Shown here one piece after another: positions 35,356-47,358 of a stretch of 64,000 nucleotides of DNA; positions within the stretch are counted from its first letter, which is position 1; each line of letters opens with the position of its first letter. The notes under the pieces are model-generated. The model saw only the letters and a program-made list of their open reading frames with translations, ran no database searches and was not told the origin of the DNA. The translations under genes and the position numbers were made by a program. The stretch comes from Ichthyophthirius multifiliis (taxonomy: Eukaryota; Ciliophora; Oligohymenophorea; Hymenostomatida), in contig NW_004086990.1 of the NCBI RefSeq assembly GCF_000220395.1, positions 62,001 through 126,000 on the forward strand, given 5' to 3'.

Positions 35356-36119
35356 GTCATACATTTAATATGATTTTTACCTTTGAATATTAGTTATATT
35401 ATTTTAAGGAATAAATTCTCTTATTTGAAAATCTGGATTATTTTCTTAATACATATAGGACTAATTTTAATGAGAGAAATTTAATTCTTCTTTTCTAATT
35501 AAATTTTCGTTTTACCAATCTTATTGATAGTTTTAATACTATTTATTATTTCTTTATGACATATTATAAAATTAAAATATATTCGAATATTTTATCTTTA
35601 AACGATCATATATGTCTTTTAAAAAAACATTATTTTTGTAATTTTAAGAATGTGTGTTGCAACAAACTATTACATAAATATCACTATTAGATTCGATTAT
35701 ATAATTTTTTATTTATATTTATTAATTCCATATACATTATAAATGTGCATAAAAATTACATGTTTCATAATAACATTTTACTTTAAATGGACTTTATTAT
35801 TAATTTATTTATTTCTAACAAATACCACACATTTAATTGCAATATTAAAAAATTCCTTCTACACCATACACTATTGCTTATTAACTTGAATTTTGTTAAT
35901 CAATTACTTAACATTCTTTAAAATAGGTAGAGCATAATAAATGAATTAAAACTGGATTTCTTTATTTTTTATATTTTTTTTTAAATAATTTTTTTTTCTT
36001 ACTGTAAATTTTCTAATCCTTATAATTTTTATGTATCAATAATTCCTTTTAATATAGGAGAATCATTTTAAATCTTGCATACATAACATTAAGCAAATTA
36101 TTGTTGCATTTTTACAATA
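28650..36119 (-). CDS. Giant polyglutamine protein with PHD/extended-PHD modules at both ends
   Basis: PHD-extended PHD (ePHD) modules usually read histone tails or DNA in chromatin complexes such as BRPF/JADE-MYST. The N-terminus (ATG 36119, MQQQFAQCYVCK) forms an ePHD: CYVCK, NPVLIHLLCSTYF, YCNQMCGICQ, KCYYETCNFYAHLQC and VCCNTHS. After an acidic start the middle (about 35560-30700) is a very long Gln/Asn-rich region. It includes a pure TAA-coded Gln tract and a Gln-Pro repeat. A folded-looking patch (LIKRITPHALYTNES) and helices lead to a C-terminal PHD (CSICFYN, QCSNCAIFFHKNCYGI, FFCTRC) and ePHD (CKLC, HQTCLF, CALCC, WVHPLCAYFNGYEI). The last exon ends FFNNKSEIEE before TGA 28650-28652. 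Two frame slips at A runs (near 29527-29542 and 31436-31446) must be bridged. Confidence 0.7.
28941..28972. repeat. (TA)n tract inside a 3' intron of the PHD-finger gene
   Basis: About 16 TA dinucleotides. It falls between the last two inferred coding exons of the minus-strand PHD-finger gene. Confidence 0.75.
32486..32523 (-). repeat. Gln-Pro dipeptide repeat within the polyQ gene
   Basis: Six copies of a GGTTAT hexanucleotide on the plus strand. In the gene's frame on the minus strand they read TAA CCA repeated, that is (Gln-Pro)n. Confidence 0.75.
35279..35355 (-). repeat. Polyglutamine tract coded almost only by TAA
   Basis: A (TAA)n trinucleotide tract on the minus strand, interrupted by one TAT and one TAG, encodes about 24 residues of Gln with a single Tyr. 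It directly follows the residues SYQMYD of the PHD-finger protein. Confidence 0.8.
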
Positions 36120-37499
36120 TAATTTATGTTATATATATTTATTTTTGTTTCTTTCTTTTTAATAAATTATATATAAATATAATTTTCAAATTTATCTTTT
36201 AATATAAAAAAAAAAAAAATTCTTGATCTTTTAATTAATCTATGCTTTTATAAAATATTTTTACAATTTATTAATTTTATCGTAATGCACTTTTAATATT
36301 TTTTTAAATTTTTTTCAAAATTTAAATTAAACTTTACATTTTATTCGATTTAAAATAATATTGTATGATATTTTAATAAAGATTGTATGTAAATTATTAT
36401 ATAATGTGTTTAAAATAAATAATTTCTATTTTTTTTTTAAATATTAAAATAAATATATGCCAAATGATGTTTTTATTTAAATTATTAATTTTTATAATAT
36501 TAGAATAAAAAAATAAAGTTTTTAAATATTTTACTTGGTAATTTTAAAAAATGTTAAACAATTAAAGCAAAAAAAAATTATCTCATTATGTAATTTACCT
36601 GATATTTAGTATTTAAATATATAAAATATAATTAATCAAATTTTATTAAATAAAAGCTTAAAATATTTAAAATTTATTGTTTTAATTTTATAATAAATTA
36701 TATTTTATTTATTTATTATTTATTATTTTGTTTTTTGCTTTCCTTTTCTCATTTTTTTTTACAAAAAAATTATTTTTATTTAGAAAATATAGAAAAAATT
36801 ATAAAGTTAATGTATAAAATTATATATAATTATATTTTTTAAAATATTAAAATAGTAATTGTAAAGAAAAATTAAATTTACAATAAACAATAATTCTTAT
36901 AATAAAAAATAAAAAAATATTTTAAGTATTTTATTAAAACAATACATCACTAAAGAAAAATAAAAGGATTTAAAATATGAAATTATGAAAACTAAATACT
37001 TAATATCACAAAAGAAATTAGGATTAAAAATAAAAACTTATAATTTAGTAATTATAGAAAATATTAATATAACATTTATAATTTATAAAAAAAATGAACT
37101 TATATTTATAAATCTTTTTTTATTAAAAAAAAATAAACGAAAAAATACCAGACATTACTGTTATATAGTTTTATATTATAACAACATTAAAAAATATTTT
37201 AGAAATTAATTTTTTTTTACATGTTTAATGCCAACTTAAATCATATTTAATTACTTTTGTTTTTTCTGATTATTATTTTTATCTAATAATTTTTATTAAT
37301 TAAATAGTTAAAATTTTAATGATTTATGAATATATAGAATTCATGAAAGAAAAAAAATTATTTTTTAATTCAAAATAAGATGTTTTTTAAAAAATGAAGA
37401 AAACTTTAAAATTATTGTGTTTTGCTAAAATATAAAAATAGAGTTTTGATTTATAAAATAAATATGTTAAATTTTTTTGAAAATTTAATGCAAATAGTT
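36120..37499. other. AT-rich region without a secure gene
   Basis: Mostly low-complexity A/T sequence upstream of the PHD-finger gene. A 74-codon plus-strand frame at 36985-37209 (MKTKYLISQKKLGLK...) has no TAA/TAG and some basic character. It lacks a domain or TGA end, so I do not call it a gene. Confidence 0.4.
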
Positions 37500-38200
37500 T
37501 ACTTTGATGTATTTTATAGATTAAACTTTAGAAAATTTATGTTTTAAAGAGAAATTTTAGGCTGTCATTTTTCTTTTCAATAATGTCAAATAATGATATT
37601 ACAATATTAATTAAAGAAATATAAAATAAAATAAAGCTAAAATAATAATAATGATGAAAGTTTTAATGTTTTCAATAGTTAAAAAAAAGTTCAAAGACAT
37701 TAATATGTTGAAAAATAGTAAATATTTTGTTTAGAAAGATAATAGTTTATAAAATTAAAAAGTAGTTATTTAAGAGTAAAATAAATATATTATACATTGA
37801 TTTTATGATAAATATTCTATTTTTAATTTTTTTTAACAAAAAATCAAATAATTATTAATATAATAACATGTGAAAATAATTCTTTATTTTTAATTAATTA
37901 TTTTATTGAACTACATAATATCTGGAAGAAAAAATTTTAGATTATCAAATAGAAGAATATTGAAAATTCAATTATTAAACCAAAAACAGAAGATTTGTAA
38001 ATATTATAGATGAAAGGGAAGGAAATATAATTGTTTTGGTAACAAAAAATTAACTTATTTTTGGGAATTAATAGTAGTCGCCTTTTTTATAGAAGAGTAA
38101 AAAATACCTAAATATATGAATAATTATTGAAAAAGTGAAATTTTAAAAGAATTTAAATATTTTTATAAAGAAAAAAATAAGGCATGGAGTATATAAATAA
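37500..38200 (+). pseudogene. Weak plus-strand coding remnant
   Basis: Fragments such as NDESFNVFNSQKK (about 37650) and NIIDEREGNIIVLVTKNQL (about 37995-38060) look coding. They lie in different frames without a clean intron chain, and a second frame over 37910-38125 (IELHNIWKKKFQII...) is also open. The IIVLVTKNxLIFG strand pair is faintly reminiscent of TLDc domains, but that is not enough for a call. It may be a decayed gene or a gene whose exons I failed to join. Confidence 0.3.
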
Positions 38201-38308
38201 AATGGATAAGTTAAAAAATATAATATTATATATATATTATATGGTAAAAAATGAATATACTCATAATATAAAGACTAAAATTTATAATATGTTTTTATTT
38301 TATTTTTT

Positions 38309-38896
38309 TCAATAATTTTTTGTTGATTCCACTATATCTTCAATAAATTTTTTAAATTATATATCTAATTTTTAGTTTGTATCAATTAATAATGCTGATT
38401 TAACTATTCTAGGATCCAATAAATTAAATCCTATGTCAATTTCAATTTAATTTAGTAAATGCATATCTTAATCAAGCTACAATTCTCTTGATAATTTATT
38501 ATGATTAGTTTATATTCCTATTATTCCAACTTATATAGTTCTTAATTATTCGAAACATGTATATTTTAAAATAAATTATCTTAGCTTTTGGATATTTTCT
38601 TTATTATCTTTCGCAAAACACATTAATATAACATTTATTTTTATTGTGTTTAATATTACTCTCATAGTACTTTCGAAATTTATGTCATTAAATTTCAAAC
38701 ACCACATACCGAAGTCTGTATTTCGGGTATCTATTTTTGCAAAATAAAGGTTTTCGGCAGATGTAACTGGGAGAGGAATCAAATTCCATTATTAAAATAA
38801 ACTATTTACTATTTCTTTACTTAATAATTCTTCATATCCTACTAATAGGACGCTTTTATCTTTTTCTAATACGTTTATATTATTTGCATTTCCCAT
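38309..38896 (-). CDS. 195-residue protein with N-myristoylation-type start
   Basis: A single uninterrupted exon from ATG 38896 to TGA 38309-38311. It begins MGNANNINVLEKDK, where Gly2 and the following small/polar residues fit an N-myristoylation site. The body alternates beta-like and helical segments: SVLLVGYEELLSKEI, NVILMCFAKDNKENIQKL, IQVGIIGIQTNHNKLSREL and IEIDIGFNLLDPRIV. This order faintly resembles a small-GTPase fold: a first strand without a P-loop, and a strand-plus-TN at the NKxD position. It could be a nucleotide-free GTPase-like adaptor, but I regard the family as unknown. It sits head-to-tail behind the Ca2+-ATPase gene, 161 bases downstream of that gene's stop. Confidence 0.7.
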
Positions 38897-39057
38897 TTTT
38901 ATTACTTTATATATTTTAATAATAAATTGTTATAAATAAATGAATAAAAAAATGTATATTTTCTAAATAATAAAAACTTATTATTAATATATTATTATTA
39001 TTATTTTTCAAACAATAAAAATAAGCAAAATATAATTATATATAAATATTATTGAAT

Positions 39058-42000
39058 TCATTTATAATTATTCCTTGATGAACTTTATCTTATTTGATTT
39101 CCTTATAAAACTGAATATTTTCTATTCATACTTTATTGATCTCTATTTCCTTTCAAACTAAGAACTTTAGAATTAGTAGCTAATGGATTAACTTTATTTT
39201 TTCCTAATTAAAAGCATTTATCTTCACTAAAAAATTTCAGAATAAAAGATGAAACTAAACTTAAAGATCCAAATCCAACACACATAAACCATTATTCAAC
39301 TGTCAGTCCATATTTATATAATCTAAAAGCTTTTCCTCCAAATTAAATAATTAATGCTTATGCAAATATAATAAATCCTACAATTACAGGAAACATAAGA
39401 TTTCTTTTTAAACCTTCAAACACATTTAATTAGTCTCTTTATTTATAAATATATATATTTAAAAATATTATATTTTTACTATAATTTTCTTGCATTAATA
39501 AAATTGAATAATTATAACCAAACAAAGACATTAAAAATACATGTGAAATGTCTTGAATACATATCGTAAGCATCCTGTACTAATAAATATTCTTTTTACA
39601 ATCCATTTAAACTTCTCTCTCTACCTGATCTTACATAAATCCTTCTATTGTCAGAATATTTAGCCAAGTACCATTGAAGTTTAAATTCTTTGATTTTATT
39701 TTACTTTATTACTTAGTCAAAATTATCACCTTTTTCAGGTATAAAATTCTCACCATTAAAGACAAAAATTAATAAAATTGCAAATTAAAATATAGATTAT
39801 CCAATAATATGCTTAAACATTTTCTTTGAAATAATATATTCATCCCTATTGTGAGGTTTTCTCTGTAAAAGTTCTTCAGTTGGAGGTTCTGTGGCTAATG
39901 CTAAAGAGGCAAAAGTATCCATAATAAGATTAATCCTTTATAAAAATTATATATAAAAAAATACATATATAAATATATATGAATATTTATATATATATAT
40001 TTATATTTATATTTATATATATTATTTTATTTTATTTTTTATTATATAATTTATAAATACCATAACATTTAAATAGGTACTAGTATTTCCATTTTTAAAA
40101 TAGCTGCACCTATTAATGTAATTCCTACTGCTACAATATTAACTGTAAGTTAAAATTGTAAGAATTTTTTTATACAATCGTAAATATTTCTGCCCCACAT
40201 AACAGCTGCCACAATACTTTTGAAATTATCGTCTAAAAGTATAATTGCTGCAGCCTCTCTGGCTACTTCAGTTCCTGCAATACCCATTGCGAAGCCTACG
40301 TCCGCTCTTTTTAAAGCCGGAGCATCATTTGTACCATCACCTGTTACTGCCACAACATGATTTCTTTCTAAAAGTCCCACTACCATAGCGTATTTATCTT
40401 CAGGTCTTGAACGGGCCATTACATCAATGTCCTAATAAATTTTATCGAAAACTTCCCCATTTTTAATTACGTCAACTCTTACTTTTTTCTTTTCTTTTTC
40501 GGCTACATCAGCATCCCTAGGACATCCGCATTCGAAAGTTCGGCATTCTTTACACACTACACCCCCTGTTAGTCTTATAAATTCAGTACCCTCGATTACT
40601 TAATATTGAATGTTTTCTTTTTTTGCTAGTGTTAGTATATTACAGTCTTTAGCAATAGCACGTGCTGTGTCCTTATTATCTCCTGTAATCATACGAACTT
40701 TTATACCAGCCATTTAACATGTTTTTACTGCCCCTGGAACTTCTTCTCTTAAAATATCTTTAATTCCAAATATGCCTAAGAGGGTTAGGCCTTTAGTTTC
40801 TATGTCAAAAACTCCTAGCCTGTCTTTAGTTTCGATATCTTCGTTGCCTTTTAACTCCTTGTAGCCTAATACTATTGTTCTTAGTGCATTATCAGCCATC
40901 GATTTTATAGCAACTTTCATTTTATTTAATAATTCGTCGTTTATAGGTTATATTTTTCCGGTTTTTTTAGATAAAAATGTATCGCAGGCATTTAGAACTA
41001 ATTCAGAAGCACCTTTTTGAAGCAGTCTTTGTTTCCCGTTCATTTTAAGGATTACACCCATTCTTTTTCTTGCTGAACTGAAAGGAAATCTAGCTAATAT
41101 TTCATATCTTTCTCTCCATTTTTCGTATTATTCTCCGAATTTATCTAATAATTGCAAAATTGCAATTTCTGTTTTGGAACCTTTCATATCCGGACGTAAA
41201 TCTGCAGAAGAGTTTATCGCACAAGACTAAAAGAAAAGTTCTTACATATCTTTTTAGTTTGCAGATATGTAATCATTTATATTTACTGTGTCTTTATATT
41301 TCTCAAATTCCTGTAATTCTTCGTTCCACCAAGTGGATAAAGTCATCTTATTTTATGTCAAAGTGCCTGTTTTGTCAGAGCAAATGCAATCAGCGCCTCC
41401 CATAGTCTCACATGCTTGTAATTTTCGCACTAAATTCTTATCTCGGAGCATTTTTTTCACTGAATAAGCCAAAGATAGGGTTACTGCTAAAGGTAAACCT
41501 TCTGGAATGGCTACAACTACTACTGTTATGCCTATTAGAATAAATTATAGGATTTATGCCCAATGTTCACTATGATTCCAGCTGTTTTCTTAAATTCTTT
41601 CTATCGCTAAACGGATTAATAGTACTAACATTATCACTATGGATGATATTAGACCAAAATTACCGATATCTCTTGCAATACATTCTAACTTTTATTACAG
41701 TGGAGTAGCTTCAGCGTCTTTAGTTTGTAATAGTTTTGATATTTTACCTACACAAGAGAAGTCTCCGACTACTGTTATTAATAATTATCCATCTCCTGTT
41801 AATACCTATATTTATAATATATATTATTTTATATTTATCTTGCATTATTTTTTTACTTTTGTTCCTGATAATATAACTGGAGAAGGGACATCATGAGAGC
41901 CTGAACTATTTTTTTCTCCAATTTTAATAATATGGTTTCGTTTTTTCAAACATTCTGAAAATATAGATTTTTTTACAGGATCTTTTTATTATTTTTTTTT

Positions 42001-43650
42001 GGATTTTTGGAAAAAAAAATATAAAAATACATGTAAATATACATATATAAATGCTATATATTAAAATGTTAATAATGATATATACCTGTTTCTCCTGTCA
42101 TAGCAGATTCATCTGTGGTTAATTCAGATGCTTCCAAAACAATACCATCAGCCGGAATTTCCATACCTTCAATTAACTCGACAATATCTCCTACAAGAAC
42201 TTTAGACATATGCAGCGTTTATTTTTTTCCATTTCTTAAAACTGTTACATTTTTTCTTTCATCAGCTACTTTATTAAGTTCTTGGAATTATCTCTCCTAA
42301 AAAATAAAATTGAATATGTATATATACATATATATTAATTACTTTTTAATAATCATTAATAGCAGTTACACTTCCACAAACACAAACTGCAACTAAAATA
42401 GCAAATCCTTCAATCCAGGCAGTTGATCTTTTTTCTTCTTTGGCAGTTCCTACTTCAATTGCAATAGATGCAAAGGCGGCTACAATTAATATCTTCATAG
42501 TAAAATCATCTAAAGCGGAAAAAAAAAGAGCTATAAATCCCTTAGGTTTACTTACTTCTTTCATATTATGCCCAAAAGCCTTTATTCTATCGTCAATATC
42601 TTCTTATTTATCTCTAATCCCTTTTTTATAATTAGTACATAAGCCATCTTCTAATGCTTTTATTCCTCCCATAGTCTCTAGAAGATCAACATCTTCTGCA
42701 AATCTTCGTTCTTGGCAAGCCGAAGCGACTCTTATTAATTAATTTCTAGAAATTTAAAATGGTGGAACAGGCTCTTCAAAATTTTTATCAAGTTCTTCTT
42801 TATTGGCATCAGTTTAGTGTTCGATTTTTTTTACCTTTTTTGGGTTTTATTATGCTGTAGTAGGATAATCTTCGTGATTATCTTCTTTATCTTAATGACG
42901 ATATTCTGTTTGGAATTTTTATTAATTTATTTTCGGTAATTTAAAAGATTGTTTTTTTTCAGAGTTTTCTTCGCCATTATTATTTTTATTTGTCCTAATA
43001 TTCTCTATTTATGAATTATTTTTATTTTTAGGAGATTAATATGACTATATAGTGTTTTATTAGATTTATTAGCTTTGTTAGGTTTATTAGGCTTTTTAGG
43101 CTAATATAGACTATTATATTTGGAAAGATTGCAAAAACTATTATGCTTCGAGCGCTTTTTGTGCCATTTCGCGTTAATTTTCTTATTCCTTTATAAGACT
43201 TTCTTATTATTTCGTTTATTTTTCTAAAAGTTGTATTTTTTCTTATAAAATCTTTTCATTATTTCGTTATCTATCAAGTTCATCTTGTAACTATTTTTCT
43301 CTTTAAGTCAAATTTTCCTATTCATTTATTTTGGATTTACTTCGGCTTCTTTTTTGTTATAAAAGCGGCTTTGATGGAGATTATTCGACTGTAAAATCAT
43401 CCTTTTTACACTTTAATTATGAGTTTAAATTTGTTTCAAATTTGGTGCTTTAGAAATTATCGAAACTTTCATTTTTTTAGTTTTTGTTTAGAATATTTAC
43501 TTATTCGAATTTGCTTGTATTATTGTCGCTGGCTTTTATTGGTTGTAAACATGGCTATTTTTTTTAATTACTAGATATACTACTGTCATCTATCTAAAAA
43601 AAATCGTCATTTTATCTTGCATTGTTTTAAGAATTTAAATCATCTTCCAT
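39058..43650 (-). CDS. Plasma-membrane-type Ca2+-transporting P-type ATPase
   Basis: A P2B-type pump that exports Ca2+ using ATP. Starting at ATG 43650 (MEDDLNSQNNARQND), an unusual hydrophilic, coiled-coil N-terminal extension of about 270 residues precedes the pump core. The core has ISRNQLIRVAS, the first membrane pair ([28 protein letters not shown]) and PEGLPLA in M4. The phosphorylation site is [15 protein letters not shown], with the nucleotide domain [17 protein letters not shown] and TGDN after GIKVRM. The hinge [10 protein letters not shown] and [15 protein letters not shown] follow. Between TGDN and the hinge there is a Cys-rich insert ([11 protein letters not shown]). M5-M10 and a short basic tail end at TGA 39058-39060. 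Introns lie near 39430-39490, 39945-40065, 41795-41855, 42000-42090 and 42297-42344. Confidence 0.92.
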
Positions 43651-44513
43651 TCTTATTTTATTTATTTATAAAAATTTTAAATTTATATTATTATTTATTA
43701 TTGTTTTTTTTTTTAAATTAAAATAAATGGCTTTTTATAAGTTTATTTGTTATTTTAATTTTAATTTTTAATAATATTTATCTTTCCTTATGTTATTTAA
43801 TTTATATTAATTAATAAATACATTATTTTTTCCTTTTTATTTATTTTATTTATATTTAAATAAGAAAAAAAATCATACTAGGTTTTATTTAAAATTTTAT
43901 TTCTAATTTAAATTTAAATATTGTAAAAATATCAAATTTATTTGAGAATATTTATTATTTGTAAATAATTTATATTATTTTTCTATCTAAATTAATTTTT
44001 TTTAAGTATATTAAAATATTTTTAAATATTGAAACTTAATATTATAAAATGCTTTATTAATTTATAAGAAAATCATATTTTTTTATTTTTAAAACAAATA
44101 ATAATAATAAAAAAAAATTATTTAATATATTTTCTTTTTTTAGTTTAAAAGTAAAAAAAATATTTTAATAATAAAATTAATTATTTTTATTTATTTAAAT
44201 ATATCATAAGTTCTCAAATAAAGTAAAATTTTTAAGTAAATAAATGAGTATTTATAAATGTTTAATTTTATTTTTTACAGTTACAGTTTTAAAACATCAC
44301 TTGTAATTCAAATAATATTGATTTTTCTAATTTTTTTTTAAATAATTCATTTTTTTGTCAAAAAAATAAATAAATTATAAATTAAATATTTTTTAAAAAA
44401 TGTAATAATATGTTCTTTAAAATTATTAATCTACTGTTTGCGTATATGATATTTTAAATGAAATAATAGATAAATCTATATAAATATTCATATAATAATT
44501 TTCTCATAATTAT
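43651..44513. promoter_or_regulatory. Divergent intergenic region upstream of the Ca2+-ATPase gene
   Basis: It lies between the minus-strand Ca2+-ATPase start (43650) and a plus-strand start at 44514. No coding signal. It must contain two promoters, but the sequence is homopolymeric A/T and no element stands out. Confidence 0.5.
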
Positions 44514-45579
44514 ATGATTTAATCATGTGCCTATTAAACTATTTATCAAACAAACATCATAGTTTAATTAGGTTTAGGAATATAAGATTAAGGCGTTAAT
44601 AATAATATGTATGAAGATTAGGAACCTGTAGGTATAAAAAATATTATTATTTATATTTTAAAACTATGTAAACAGATTCAAACAAAATAAGATTCATTTC
44701 AAAAATATGCAGTTCGAACTTAAAATTAACAATAAATATGTATTTAAAGATTTGAGAAAGTAAAATAAGAGTTAGATTTAAACGAAAATTAGTTGAAGAG
44801 TTTTAAAAAGAGAAAGAGAACTTAAAGAAAATTTACATTTAGAAATATTCTAAATATAATTTTTTAATAAAAAGAAGTTAATCTCCTTAACATTAAAAAT
44901 TAAATCCATGGGATTTATCTTTTTGTAATGTTAAAAATAAAGATATATAAGAAAAAATACAACTACATAATTAAGTAAAAAAATAATAATTTTTATTTAA
45001 ATAAAAAAATGAAAGAATTTCGAATAAGTTAATAATCAAAATTAAGATTATGTTTAAAAATTATTATAAAAATAAATAATATTTAAAGCCTAAAAAGAAG
45101 CAAAAAAACATGAAGAAGAAACAAAATTACATAAAGAAAAATAATAAATAAATGAAGAAAATTAAATACAATATACAGACTTTTTTACAACATAATTATA
45201 GCAAGGATAAATAAATAAAATTAATAATATTTATTTTAAAAATTTGAAAATTAAATATCCTTAAAAAATTTAGCCTTTAAATTTATATAAAGATTTTCCA
45301 AAAGCTGAAATTCCTAAACTAATTGAAATCCCAAAAAAAGTTATTAAAATTATATTTAAATAGGATGAAACTAAAGAGTTTATTAAAATAAAAAATAAAA
45401 ATAATTTATAATATATGGTAAAATAAAAATATATATAAAAAAAAATTATAAACTCTCAATCACCTTTAAAAAATATTGAAAATGTAAAAACAAGAAAAAT
45501 TAAGAATTATTAAAAAGATTCTATTGAAAATAATGTTATTAAAGAACAATAACTAAAAATTGTTAAAATAAATAATTGA
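44514..45579 (+). CDS. Basic Lys/Gln-rich protein of unknown function
   Basis: The ATG at 44514 gives MIQSCAYQTIYQTNIIVQLG. One intron (about 44634-44677) is clear; another frame change near 44770-44810 implies a second. Recognisable coding pieces are YSKYNFLIKRSQSPQHQK, LNPWDLSFCNVKNKDIQEK, QIQYTDFFTTQLQQGQ and KAEIPKLIEIPKKVIKII, ending IKEQQLKIVKINN before TGA 45577-45579. Composition is strongly basic and helical, without membrane segments. I do not recognise the family. It converges with the PKA catalytic-subunit gene, whose open frame ends 190 bases away. Confidence 0.5.
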
Positions 45580-45597
45580 AAAAATTTATATTAATTT

Positions 45598-45599
<2 letters not shown>

Positions 45600-45624
<25 letters not shown>
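45600..45624. repeat. 25-base poly-A run
   Basis: An uninterrupted adenine run about 20 bases after the stop codon of the preceding gene. It is the longest A run in the window. Confidence 0.85.
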
Positions 45625-45628
<4 letters not shown>

Positions 45629-45768
45629 ATTTAATATATTTAATATATTTAAATATATTGATTTTTATAATATAAAAGTAATAATTAAATAATATAAAAT
45701 AAATTAATAATTTATTAAATATATTATATATAAATTAATTTTTTGATATCATTAAAAAAAATTAAATT

Positions 45769-45944
45769 TCAAAAAATAAATGAAATAAAATAATTAAATG
45801 GAATAATAATAATATTTTTTTTTTTTTAATTATAAAAATAAAAAAATTTATTAATAAAAATGCTTTGTATAAAAATGATAAAAAAATTATTAAGATGCAT
45901 TATTATTATTTAAAAAAATAAATTAACAATTATTATTAAATAAA

Positions 45945-45986
<42 letters not shown>

Positions 45987-47358
45987 TTATAAATATTTAT
46001 TTTTATATAATTTAAATTATTTTTTATATTTTATTCTTATTAGTATGTTTTTAATTTTTTAATTTTTCTAATGAACCATTATAAAATTACCAATCTAAAA
46101 ACGGATCGTCAGCAGGCTTTATAACAGCAGCATTCGTATTTCTTTAAGTATAACTAGACAAATTAGAAGTATCATTTGGAGCTCTAAATATAAAAATGAA
46201 ATAATAAAAATAAAAATTACAAGTATAAATTATTAATATTTTATTACTTAACAATTGGCTTATATGGAACCTGCATTTTTTTGATTGGAAGTAATCCCAA
46301 TCAATATTACCGAACCATCTGTGATTTTTTATATCTACAGCTCCATTTTTCAAATTTTCATATTTTTTTGATAAATCAGACTCTAATAAATGTTTAACAA
46401 GATATTTATCATTTCTTAATTTTTTTATTATAAGATTTTATTAGATATATTTACTTATTAAAATTTCTTGGGAATTTTACTTTTCCTTTTAATATTTTTT
46501 AATAAATGGCCATTGGATTTTCATCTGTATTAGGATTTATTCCTGCATTCATTTCATATATAAGAATTCCTAAAGTCCACCAATCTACTGCCTTTCCATG
46601 ATCTATTTTATTTATTTATATATATAATTAAAAATATACATATTTGTTTTATTTATTTGTATTTAAAAAAAACTAAATTTAACTATATACCTTTATTTAA
46701 TAATATTTCAGGAGCTAAATATTCAGGAGTTCCACAAAGTATATAAGTACGTCCTTCGACAACTTTTGCAAAACCAAAATCTGTTAATTTAAGATAACCA
46801 TCATCAGCAATAAGTAAGTTTTCTGGTTTTAAGTCTCTATAAATTATATTTTTTGAATGCAAATATTCAAACATTAATGCAACTTGAGCGCCATAAAAGC
46901 AAATATGATCTGATTCTAAAGCATCTATACTACGTAAATAATTAAATAATTCACTGCCTGAAACAAATTCTAAAATCAAATATATGTGACGATTATCTTA
47001 ACAAAATCCGTCCATTTTTACTATAAATGGGTGATTAATATTTGATAGATTTGTGTTTTCGTTAATTATATGGTCAACTTGTTTTAGTTTTATGATTTCG
47101 GCTTTTTTTAGTTGTTTTACAGCAAAAAATTAATTCGAGTTTTTTCTCTTTGCTAATTTTACTCTACCAAATGATTCTTTTTATATTTATTTTTTAAGAT
47201 TTAACAGATTTTTTTTTTTAAAGATAATTATTTTATTGCATATTTGTAATTTTTTTTTTATCATTCTTCTTATTATTTTTTTAAAGATTTTTTTTACCTG
47301 TTCCTAATGTTTAATATATTTCATAGTCAGAAAGTTTCATTTTTTTAGATTTCTCCAT
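45769..47358 (-). CDS. cAMP-dependent protein kinase catalytic subunit
   Basis: An AGC-family Ser/Thr kinase closest to PKA-C. Exon 1 (47358-47298) gives [21 protein letters not shown]; after a 121-nt intron the glycine loop completes as GTGESFGRV. Then come the ATP lysine (FFAVKQLKK), the helix-C glutamate ([10 protein letters not shown]), the catalytic loop [10 protein letters not shown] and DFGFAK. The activation segment is [16 protein letters not shown], followed by [17 protein letters not shown] and the PKA-like tail ([22 protein letters not shown]). The C-terminal PADDPFLDW block matches the family's hydrophobic end. The residue at the Thr197 position is Ile. No in-frame TGA follows until 45769-45771, so the real 3' end is unclear: a last intron is likely, because the intervening frame is low complexity. 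Confidence 0.87.
45952..45983. repeat. (TA)n tract
   Basis: About 16 TA dinucleotides within the presumed 3' untranslated or intronic part of the PKA-C gene. Confidence 0.75.

Noticed and set aside
40150-42640. Plus-strand frames opposite the Ca2+-ATPase exons
   Set aside because: They overlap invariant P-type ATPase motifs on the minus strand and show no independent domain.
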